From contig CANGVB010000168.1 in NCBI GenBank assembly GCA_947456995.1, positions 1-7,453 on the forward strand: DNA of 7,453 nucleotides. Direction: 5' to 3'. The stretch's first letter is position 1. The number at the start of each line of letters is the position of its first letter. Positions 1-5,638 of this stretch are shown here, one piece after another. The DNA is from Bryobacteraceae bacterium. Lineage in GTDB: Bacteria > Acidobacteriota > Terriglobia > Bryobacterales > Bryobacteraceae. The notes under the pieces were generated by a model. The model was not told the origin of the DNA, did not search any database, and worked only from the letters and a program-made list of their open reading frames with translations. A program made the translations under genes and the position numbers.

Positions 1-1
1 A

Positions 2-718
2 GAAGGCGAGGAGCTTCCACTTCCTGAGCCGGAGCAGGCACCAACTCAGCAAGACCCAATCCTGCTGAGGCCGCTCCCCTCGCAGCTGGTGATTCAGTCT
101 TCGTCTACGCCGACAGACATTTCGAAATACGCACAGTGTCCGCGCCGGTATTTTCTCGATTCGATTGCGAACCTGGCGAGTTGGCCGAAAGCAACTGAGG
201 TTGAGGCAACCGGTGCGACAGACTTGGGGACGGCGGTGCACCAAATCCTGAGCAATCAGGAAGTCGAAAACGATACGCCTGAAGCCAGAGAACTTGCCCA
301 GGTTTTCCTTGATAGTCCAACCGCAAAATCACTGGAATCCGCAAGGTGGATCGAGCGGGAATTCGACATCGTATTTGCCCTCGAAGACCTTGTGCTGCAG
401 GGCCAAATCGATCTCTGTTATGAAGACGCAAATGGCGAGATCACGATCATCGACTACAAGACCGATCGAGGTGTTTCGAAGCACTATGAGATCCAGATGG
501 CGATTTACCGCGAAGCGCTAGCAAAGCTGCACCCAGGAAAACCGATCCGCAGTTACTTGTATTTTTTGAGGTCGAACCAGTTGGTGGAATCAAGTGAGAA
601 GCTCAATCTGAAGCTGATCCGGGACTTCAAGACTGCCAGCAGCTTCGACACAAAAGAAGGCGCACATTGTCAGCGCTGTCCGCATCTCGCCGGGGCTTGC
701 CCGGTTATTGCCTCGTAG
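2..718 (+). CDS. C-terminal part of a helicase-nuclease: PD-(D/E)XK (RecB/AddB/Cas4-type) nuclease domain, 5'-truncated by the window
   Basis: The frame is open from base 2 to the TAG at 716-718, so the visible 238 residues are the tail of a longer protein. An internal GTG at 89 is unlikely to be the true start. A Pro/Glu-rich linker (bases 2-88) leads into a nuclease domain with the full RecB-family motif set: GTAVH (His codon 239), GQID (Asp codon 410), IDYKT (Asp 452, Lys 458) and QMAIY (Gln 494, Tyr 506). One Cys before the domain (codon 137, in AQCPRRYF) and a C-x2-C-x5-C cluster at the end (codons 668, 677, 695) match the Fe-S cluster arrangement known from AddB and Cas4. In known proteins this domain usually follows a UvrD-type or AddB-type helicase and resects DNA ends in double-strand-break repair. 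The helicase part is inferred, because it lies outside the window. A stand-alone nuclease is possible but less likely given the open upstream frame. The gene converges on the glycosidase gene and overlaps its last 14 bases. Confidence 0.82.
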   Translation, partial: EGEELPLPEPEQAPTQQDPILLRPLPSQLVIQSSSTPTDISKYAQCPRRYFLDSIANLASWPKATEVEATGATDLGTAVHQILSNQEVENDTPEARELAQVFLDSPTAKSLESARWIEREFDIVFALEDLVLQGQIDLCYEDANGEITIIDYKTDRGVSKHYEIQMAIYREALAKLHPGKPIRSYLYFLRSNQLVESSEKLNLKLIRDFKTASSFDTKEGAHCQRCPHLAGACPVIAS

Positions 719-1985
719 TTTTGTAATACCGCTCGAGCACCCGCATCGCTGGCTTCTTCCACGGCGTTAAACTGCGGTCTTCGGGCCCCACATCCCCATG
801 CGCACTCACCTTCCACGGATACATCCCGTAGAACCAGGGCTTGCCCCAGAAGGCCTTCATCAGAGCCTCGTAACAGCGCACCTGATGCGCCCAATCCGGT
901 TCGCGGCGTGGCTCACTCCAGGGCTCACGATGTGACCCCGCTACACTGGCAAACCCAACCTCTGTCAAAATCAGCGGCTTGCCGAACCGCTTCTGAACTC
1001 CTTCCGCCTTCTCCAATACCCCCGAGAAATCGAGGCTGTCCGGCAGCGGATAATACTCATTCAATCCGATGTAATCTACCGCATCCCACCATGCCAGCTT
1101 TTCAAAATCAGGCCCCTGAGTTGCTGCATAAGTCAACGGCCCGCCGTAGACCTTTCTTACTTCACTCACTACTCGGCGCCACTCCTGCTCATCGCCGCTC
1201 AATTTTTCAAGTTCTGTCCCCACCGCAAACAAATCCGCATGTCCCCTTTCGGCAACCTTTGCCCAGCGCAGGATAAACCTGCGGTAAGACTCAAACCAGA
1301 TCCGCCTCGCTCCTGCATCATCGATTCGGATCGCACCCGGAAACATGCCCGGCATCACCCACAACTGTGGCTTCAATAACACCCGGATGCCCCGCGCATG
1401 TGCCACCTTCATCAGGGCGACATACAAGTCTTCATCATCGCCATCCCATCCATTGGTGACTCCCGCTTCGCCCTGCCTATAGGAGCCGTAAGGCACCACG
1501 GCCACTGCGTCGACCCCATGCCCTTTGAGCGCATCAAACATTGCAGCCGTCGGCTCCGGATGATAAGCATCAAACCCGTCGCGAATAAAGCTGACTCCGC
1601 GCTGGAAGAACAATTTCTCATAGGGCTTCACTGCCACATCTGCTACGGCGGCGATCTCCTGTGACAACTTCCACCGCCGCATTGGCTCGGTGCCAAACCC
1701 TACGCCCGCCACAAGTCCCAGTGCTGCCGCGCCACTCCACCATCTGCGTGTGAATGGGACAAAAAACAACCCGCCCCAAGCCGCCACTCCCAGCGCCAGA
1801 CTGGCCTGATCTTCCACTCCTGGCCGCCCTCTGCGCCCACCTTCCGTCACTACTCGAATGCCGTCCAGGCGAGGCACCACCGCCACTACCTTCGCCGGCC
1901 ACCTCCGCGCATAAGACACCACACCGGTTGCCAAATAAATGCACACAAGTAGCCAACAAATTCTGCCACCGGCCCGCCCCGCCAT
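705..1985 (-). CDS. Membrane-anchored GH113-like glycoside hydrolase (TIM-barrel)
   Basis: This 426-residue protein begins with a basic n-region and a hydrophobic anchor (about residues 8-26). Two further hydrophobic stretches follow (about 61-78 and 84-98), and then a TIM-barrel hydrolase domain (about 127-422). Barrel landmarks are GVSF near the start, AHARGIRVLLKPQLW on an inner strand, VGTELEKL with the probable acid/base Glu258, YIGLNEYYPL, and LILTEVGFAS with the probable nucleophile Glu342. The spacing of 84 residues between the two glutamates is close to that of characterised GH113 beta-mannanases. Likely role: hydrolysis of a beta-linked polysaccharide on the periplasmic face of the inner membrane; the substrate is not readable from sequence. 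Start choice: the frame stays open to a TTG at 2054, with ATGs at 2030, 2015 and 2012. Those 23 extra codons are antisense to the conserved signal peptide of the divergent gene, so ATG 1985 is preferred although it has no clear Shine-Dalgarno sequence. The TAA lies inside the convergent nuclease gene. Confidence 0.75.
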   Translation of the reverse strand: MAGRAGGRICWLLVCIYLATGVVSYARRWPAKVVAVVPRLDGIRVVTEGGRRGRPGVEDQASLALGVAAWGGLFFVPFTRRWWSGAAALGLVAGVGFGTEPMRRWKLSQEIAAVADVAVKPYEKLFFQRGVSFIRDGFDAYHPEPTAAMFDALKGHGVDAVAVVPYGSYRQGEAGVTNGWDGDDEDLYVALMKVAHARGIRVLLKPQLWVMPGMFPGAIRIDDAGARRIWFESYRRFILRWAKVAERGHADLFAVGTELEKLSGDEQEWRRVVSEVRKVYGGPLTYAATQGPDFEKLAWWDAVDYIGLNEYYPLPDSLDFSGVLEKAEGVQKRFGKPLILTEVGFASVAGSHREPWSEPRREPDWAHQVRCYEALMKAFWGKPWFYGMYPWKVSAHGDVGPEDRSLTPWKKPAMRVLERYYKTTRQ

Positions 1986-2004
1986 GCGTATTACCAATAA
2001 AGCT

Positions 2005-2814
2005 ATGCGCATCATCTCTTTCTTGCTCATTCTAAGCTGCCAGGCCCAGGACAATATCGATCAGATCATGGGCAAGGTCTCCACCAACCTCGAAAAGGGG
2101 AGCGAGCTTCGAAATTCCTACGTCTACACGCAGAAAATCCACACTCGTCTTCTGAGAACCAATTCCAAACTTGCCCGAGAAGAACGCCGGGAATACACAG
2201 TAACACCGGAAGGTAATTCCACAAACAAGAAGTTGATTCACTTTGAAGGCCAATACGAAAAAGGCAAGAAGCTGATTCCTTACACCGACCCCGAGTTCCG
2301 CCACAAAGACGTCGACATTGATGGCGACCTCATCGAGAACCTCGCCGAAGATCTGGTGGCCGATAAGGATTCCAAAGATGGTGTCAATATGAATCTCTTC
2401 CCCTTTCTCCCCAAAGACCTTCCCAACTACAAGTTCAAGCTTCTCGCCACAGAGACTTACCGTGGCCGCCCTGTCCATCGAATTTCGTTTGAAGGTCCCT
2501 GGGGCGGGGAAGCACTGATCGACGTTGAAGACATGCACCCGCTCTCGATTCAGACCCAGCTGAACTTCAAAATGCCCCTGGCCGTTAAAGTGATGCTCGG
2601 CACTAACCTTCGCCAATTCGGTTTCTCGCTCACTTACGCCCGCCTCGCCCCAGGCGTCTGGTTTCCCGCCAGCTATGGCACAGAAATGCGCCTGGACGTC
2701 CTCTTCGGCTACAAGCGCGTAATCACGATGTCGATGGAATCCTCAGGCTTCAAAAAGGCAACAGTAGATTCCGGTGTAACCTTCGCAACCCCAGAAGAAG
2801 CAAAAGAAAATTAG
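2005..2814 (+). CDS. Secreted protein of unknown function, first of a tandem paralogue pair
   Basis: A 269-residue protein. The short hydrophobic start (MRIISFLLILSCQA) fits a signal peptide, with cleavage after CQA or, less well, a weak lipobox at Cys12. Conserved blocks are YVYTQKI (39-45), LAREERREYTV (56-66), EGQYEKGKKL (81-90), the acidic DIDGDLIENLAEDL (104-117), SKDG (123-126), PWGGEALID (165-173), MLGTNLRQ..GFSLTY (197-211), VWFPASYGTEMR (218-229) and YKRVITMSME (236-245). I recall proteins with this pattern as common in Acidobacteria. The strand-rich, WFP/YGTE-containing layout suggests a LolA-like periplasmic beta fold, which is inference; no enzyme motif is visible. ATG 2005 is chosen because it aligns with the start of the downstream copy. 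An in-frame ATG at 1984 would add seven residues and a more basic n-region. Its promoter must lie within or against the 5' end of the divergent glycosidase gene. Confidence 0.85.
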   Translation: MRIISFLLILSCQAQDNIDQIMGKVSTNLEKGSELRNSYVYTQKIHTRLLRTNSKLAREERREYTVTPEGNSTNKKLIHFEGQYEKGKKLIPYTDPEFRHKDVDIDGDLIENLAEDLVADKDSKDGVNMNLFPFLPKDLPNYKFKLLATETYRGRPVHRISFEGPWGGEALIDVEDMHPLSIQTQLNFKMPLAVKVMLGTNLRQFGFSLTYARLAPGVWFPASYGTEMRLDVLFGYKRVITMSMESSGFKKATVDSGVTFATPEEAKEN

Positions 2815-2817
2815 CCC

Positions 2818-3621
2818 ATGCGCACATTACTATACCTGCTGAGTCTGAGCTGTCATGCTCAGGATAACGCCGCCGATATCATGGCCAAGGTGGCTACCAA
2901 CCTCGAACAGGGTAGTGAACTTCGCAAATCTTATGTCTACACCCAGAAGATTCTCACCCGTCTGCTTCGAACCAACGCTAAGCTCGCCCGCGAAGAACGC
3001 CGCGAATACACCGTCACCCCGGACGGCAAATCCACCAAGAAGAAACTTGTCCTCCTCGAAGGCCAATACGAGAAAGACAAGAAGCTCCACCCTTACACCG
3101 AATCCTCCGATCGACCGTTTGGCCTTGATGGGCTCATAGTACAGGTTCTCGCAGATGAATCCGTCAACGACGAAGAATCAAAAGACGGTATAGGCATGGG
3201 CTTCTTCCCCTTCTTGCCCAAAAATCTTCCCGATTACAAATTCAGTCTTATCGGCACTGAAACCTACCGCGACCGTCCAATCCATCGCATTTCTTTTGAA
3301 GGCAAAACTAAAGAGAGCCCTTGGGCCGGCGAAGCGCTGATCGACGTCGAAGACCTTCATCCTCTCTCGATCCAGACCAAACTCAACTTCAAGATGCCGC
3401 TGCTGATAAAGGCGATGCTCGGCACAAACCTGCGCCAGACCGGATTCTCGCTTACCTATACCCGTATCGCCCCCGGTCTCTGGTTCCCGGCCACCTACGG
3501 GACAGAGATGCGCTTTGATCTGCTCTTCGGCTACAAGCGCGTAGTCACGATGTCGATGGAATCCACTAACTTCAAAAAAGCATCTGCAGATTCCGCTGTC
3601 ACTTTTGAAGACGTAAAGTAA
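2818..3621 (+). CDS. Secreted protein of unknown function, second of a tandem paralogue pair
   Basis: A 267-residue protein about 70% identical by eye to the upstream neighbour along nearly its full length. It has the same short signal peptide style (MRTLLYLLSLSCHA followed by QDN). Shared blocks are YVYTQKI (39-45), LAREERREYTV (56-66), EGQYEK (81-86), SKDG (121-124), GEALIDVED (171-179), LGTNLRQTGFSLTY (201-214), LWFPATYGTEMR (221-232) and YKRVVTMSME (239-248). It differs mainly in residues 95-120, where the neighbour's FRHKDVDIDGD is replaced by a shorter DRPFGLDG segment, and by five extra residues (KTKES, 163-167; bases 3304-3318). The start is fixed by the upstream stop: TAG, three bases, ATG. 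This spacing implies co-transcription and probable translational coupling. The only Shine-Dalgarno-like sequence is a weak A-rich AAAAGAAAA at 2802-2810. The biochemical role is unknown. Confidence 0.87.
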   Translation: MRTLLYLLSLSCHAQDNAADIMAKVATNLEQGSELRKSYVYTQKILTRLLRTNAKLAREERREYTVTPDGKSTKKKLVLLEGQYEKDKKLHPYTESSDRPFGLDGLIVQVLADESVNDEESKDGIGMGFFPFLPKNLPDYKFSLIGTETYRDRPIHRISFEGKTKESPWAGEALIDVEDLHPLSIQTKLNFKMPLLIKAMLGTNLRQTGFSLTYTRIAPGLWFPATYGTEMRFDLLFGYKRVVTMSMESTNFKKASADSAVTFEDVK

Positions 3622-3658
3622 GTCTCCACGTCACACTGTAGCCGTCCAGATCGAAAAG
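3622..3658. other. Short convergent spacer, no clear terminator
   Basis: Thirty-seven bases separate the stop of the second paralogue from the stop of the cyclase gene. The only pairing I see is a weak four-base TAGC/GCTA stem with a long loop, extending just past the spacer into the cyclase stop. There is no U-tract, so I do not call a terminator. Confidence 0.5.
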
Positions 3659-4303
3659 CTAATCTACCAGGACATAAGCCCGCACGGGGAAAGTTGCGCC
3701 GCCCACCCAGGCAATTGGCGCCGCGTGCAGGTAGCCGCCTTCCTTGGGCAGCGCGCTCAAATTCGTCATGTGCTCACAGATCGGAACCCCCGCTGCCAGC
3801 AGAGTCGTATGCGCCGGCCGGCGCAAATCAGGGAGCGCATCGATGTTTACGGAATCAATCCCCGCAAACAAAGCCCCACCATCAAGCAAAGCCTGACAAG
3901 CTTCCTCAGTCAAGTGCGGGTTCTCTCCGAAGTAAGCATCGGTGCGCCAATGCCGCGACCACTCCGTACGAACCACCACTGCCCGCCCCGCCATCTTCAA
4001 CCCGCGAAACAGATCTGGCCCAATCGCCAAAACATCAAGCGCATCCACTACCAGCAACGGAATATGGGCCAGCCTGTCCAATGACAAGCCAGCCAGGTCA
4101 GTCCCGCCGCGATACCGGTGGATTGGCGCATCGACATAAGTCCCCGTATTCCCGCAGCAATGGAGCGATGCGATATAGAACTCGCTCAAGCCGCCGTAGC
4201 GCCCGGAATCATAATCGATCAGAACCTCTGCGCGCGGCTCCGGCAAGCCCGGGTACGTCTTCATTCCCATCTCGATCTTGTGACTTACTTCAATGCGTTG
4301 CAT
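3659..4303 (-). CDS. Cyclase-family (kynurenine formamidase-like) metal-dependent hydrolase with substituted metal motif
   Basis: A 214-residue protein of the usual length for the cyclase family (KynB-type fold, Pfam Cyclase). It opens with IEVSHKIEMGMKTYPGLPEP, the typical D/E-x-SH first strand followed by a Tyr-Pro-Gly loop. The family's metal signature HxGTHxDxPxH appears here as NTGTYVDAPIH (52-62): Asp58 and His62 are kept, but Asn52 and Tyr56 replace two histidines. The second half of the site is kept, with His165 and Glu177 (PICEHMTNL) at the spacing seen in KynB. I recall a subfamily with NTGTY(L/V)D followed by HRY..G.DLAGL, as here, so this is probably a natural variant rather than a decayed gene. 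The substrate is unknown, and calling it arylformamidase would go too far. No signal peptide is seen, so it is probably cytoplasmic. It is the second gene of an operon, nine bases after the S41 peptidase stop, with a good ribosome binding site. Confidence 0.87.
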   Translation of the reverse strand: MQRIEVSHKIEMGMKTYPGLPEPRAEVLIDYDSGRYGGLSEFYIASLHCCGNTGTYVDAPIHRYRGGTDLAGLSLDRLAHIPLLVVDALDVLAIGPDLFRGLKMAGRAVVVRTEWSRHWRTDAYFGENPHLTEEACQALLDGGALFAGIDSVNIDALPDLRRPAHTTLLAAGVPICEHMTNLSALPKEGGYLHAAPIAWVGGATFPVRAYVLVD

Positions 4304-4308
4304 CCAGG

Positions 4309-4314
4309 CCCCTC
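4309..4314 (-). promoter_or_regulatory. Ribosome binding site of the cyclase gene, overlapping the upstream stop codon
   Basis: On the minus strand the sequence reads TGAGGGGCCTGGATG. GAGGGG lies five bases before the ATG at 4303, and its first two bases are the last two of the S41 peptidase TGA (4315-4313). This fixes the cyclase start and suggests translational coupling. It is the clearest Shine-Dalgarno sequence in the window. Confidence 0.7.
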
Positions 4315-5509
4315 AGCGATTTCGAATCTTGGACAATGCTAACGCGATATCGGAGGCCCAATCCCCCTTCGGGCTCAATACACCTGGCTGTACACCCTTA
4401 GCTTCTACCAACGTGCCATCTTTAGTGAGGATGCTTTCAATCGAGACCGTAAAGCCCCAGCCATTCGGCAGCCGTTTCGGAATCGCGTCAGACAGTTCAC
4501 CGCGCGTTGGCTGGCCAATCAGCATCGCCCCAGGCAGCGCGCTCATCACCAGTGCGAGCGTCTCTCCGGCGCTCACCGTGTTCTCGCCGATCAGCACTGC
4601 CACCGGCCCGTCGAATCGTTCTTCGGTGCTGGGGGTGATCGTCACCTCATAGTCTGCTTCGCCGGTGGCATGTTTGCGAAACACCACCTGCCTGTCCTTC
4701 GCAAAGCGCGAAGCAATTTCCATCGCTACGGCATCGTAGCCACCTGAGTTCACCCGCAGATCCAGCACCATCGCCTTAACGCCGCGCAGTTCGCGCAGCA
4801 CTTGATTCATTGCCTCGCGCGCGGGCTTGAGGTGTTGCGCCACGGGGGAATCTTCAGTCAATCCTTCAGCCCATCCACCCTCTGCCAAGACCGCCAGGTA
4901 ACCGACATCTTCAGCCAGCTTCTTGTACAACAAGCGCCGGTTGCCCGCCAGTTTTACATCTTGTAGAGATTCCCGAAGTGAGGTTCTAAGCGCCTTCCAG
5001 TCTGCCTTCTCAATGTCGAGACTGCGCTTGCCTGCCTCCAGTGTCAGGTGCCCGTCCCCGACTTGCTTCACCATTGCCGACAGGACATCAAACAAGTCGT
5101 CTCCCTGATTCACTCGTGTGCGAGCCGCTGCGACGCTAGCCTTCCAATCTACTTTGCGAGTCTCAAAGAACGGGTATTGTTCCTCCATGGTGGCAGCGTA
5201 GACATTGAAATTGAGAAGAGGGTCTTTGGCCTTGAGCCGCTTGCGGCAAGCATCCGGCAGTGTCTTCAATTGCCGCAATGCATCGCGGGTTGGAAAGCGA
5301 TCGAGCCCCAGGCCCTCCACATAACTTCCATACAAACCCTCAAACGCCTCCCGCGAATACTTCTCACCCTCGACGCAGCCGGCCTTGGATACCTCGAAAA
5401 TCTGTACGCGCTTCTCGTCCACGTTGAGGACATAGCCATAGCCGCTGCTTTGCCAAACGCCAGCGGGCAACACCGCCATCTGTAAAGCCTGAATTAGAAT
5501 CCACTGCAT
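4313..5509 (-). CDS. Exported S41 family serine peptidase (S41B/tricorn-like)
   Basis: A 398-residue protein with a short hydrophobic leader (MQWILIQALQMAVLPA), probably a signal peptide, so it should act in the periplasm or outside. A small N-terminal domain (SGYGYVLNVDEKRVQIFEVS, about 21-43) and a helical region precede the protease core. Core landmarks are VGDGHLTL with His154, VGYLAVL (202-208), MVLDLRVNSGGYD (248-259), and VLIGENTVSAGETLAL with the probable nucleophile Ser313 and Glu316. These are followed by GQPTRGELSD with Ser340, LPNGWGFTVS and GVQPGV (372-377). There is no PDZ domain. The lysine that CtpA-type members carry 25 residues after the serine is glutamate here, so a Ser-His mechanism of the tricorn/S41B kind is inferred. 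The usual GxxPD motif is GVQPG. A GTG lies directly before the chosen ATG, at 5512; AAGAAG sits unusually close to both. It is the first gene of an operon with the cyclase. Confidence 0.85.
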   Translation of the reverse strand: MQWILIQALQMAVLPAGVWQSSGYGYVLNVDEKRVQIFEVSKAGCVEGEKYSREAFEGLYGSYVEGLGLDRFPTRDALRQLKTLPDACRKRLKAKDPLLNFNVYAATMEEQYPFFETRKVDWKASVAAARTRVNQGDDLFDVLSAMVKQVGDGHLTLEAGKRSLDIEKADWKALRTSLRESLQDVKLAGNRRLLYKKLAEDVGYLAVLAEGGWAEGLTEDSPVAQHLKPAREAMNQVLRELRGVKAMVLDLRVNSGGYDAVAMEIASRFAKDRQVVFRKHATGEADYEVTITPSTEERFDGPVAVLIGENTVSAGETLALVMSALPGAMLIGQPTRGELSDAIPKRLPNGWGFTVSIESILTKDGTLVEAKGVQPGVLSPKGDWASDIALALSKIRNR

Positions 5510-5638
5510 CACTTCTTGAGACTAATCCAAAATAGATCGTGTATCGATATTCGGAATGATTTGGCTGGGCCAGTAGGGATTCACGTTATCGTCGCGATTT
5601 CCTCTCAGAAAGAGCTGACAAGCGAATAAACTAAATTC
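5510..5638. promoter_or_regulatory. Divergent intergenic region, probable promoters for the S41 operon and the TPR-TlpA gene
   Basis: This spacer of up to 129 bases between divergent starts is the largest non-coding stretch here and should hold two promoters. It is more AT-rich than its surroundings, especially 5521-5570 and 5620-5638. It contains the palindrome TATCGATA (5542-5549), an ATTC-G-GAAT inverted repeat just after it, and flanking CCAAA and TTTGG arms (about 5528 and 5561). These could be an operator, but they are too short to be sure. I could not find a convincing -35/-10 pair on either strand. Confidence 0.45.

Larger units (their letters stand above)
2005..3621 (+). repeat. Tandem gene duplication (two direct copies of about 0.8 kb)
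   Basis: Copies 2005-2814 and 2818-3621 are head-to-tail direct repeats at the protein level. DNA similarity is uneven. Bases 2701-2742 and 3523-3564 differ at one position in 42, while the region coding LAREERREYTV carries many synonymous changes. The duplication is therefore not very recent, and the conserved patch may reflect strong constraint or gene conversion. Confidence 0.85.

Noticed and set aside
89..718. Reading the nuclease as a complete stand-alone gene from GTG 89
   Set aside because: The same frame is open to the window edge with a linker-like sequence typical of helicase-nuclease fusions, and GTG 89 has no ribosome binding site.
1..718. A Cas4 nuclease belonging to a CRISPR-Cas or defence system
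   Set aside because: The motif set and cysteines are shared with AddB/helicase-fused nucleases. No cas gene or repeat array follows, and the frame continues upstream.
1986..2054. N-terminal extension of the glycosidase up to TTG 2054 or ATG 2030
   Set aside because: These codons are antisense to the signal peptide of the first paralogue, which is confirmed by the second copy. ATG 1985 already gives a basic start plus membrane anchor.
2032..2616. Minus-strand open frame of 194 codons opposite the first paralogue
   Set aside because: The plus-strand reading is supported by the conserved second copy. A similar antisense frame opposite copy 2 is only a by-product of that similarity.
3622..3661. 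Bidirectional terminator between the convergent genes
   Set aside because: Only a four-base stem with a long loop is present, and no U-tract follows on either strand.
3694..4401. Plus-strand open frame of 235 codons opposite the cyclase gene
   Set aside because: It is antisense to a well-supported family member, and its translation is rich in Pro, Ser, Arg and Ala with no domain pattern, as expected from a high-GC shadow frame.
5048..5485. Plus-strand open frame of 145 codons opposite the S41 peptidase N-terminus
   Set aside because: It is antisense to a gene with clear motifs, has no recognisable domain and no ribosome binding site.
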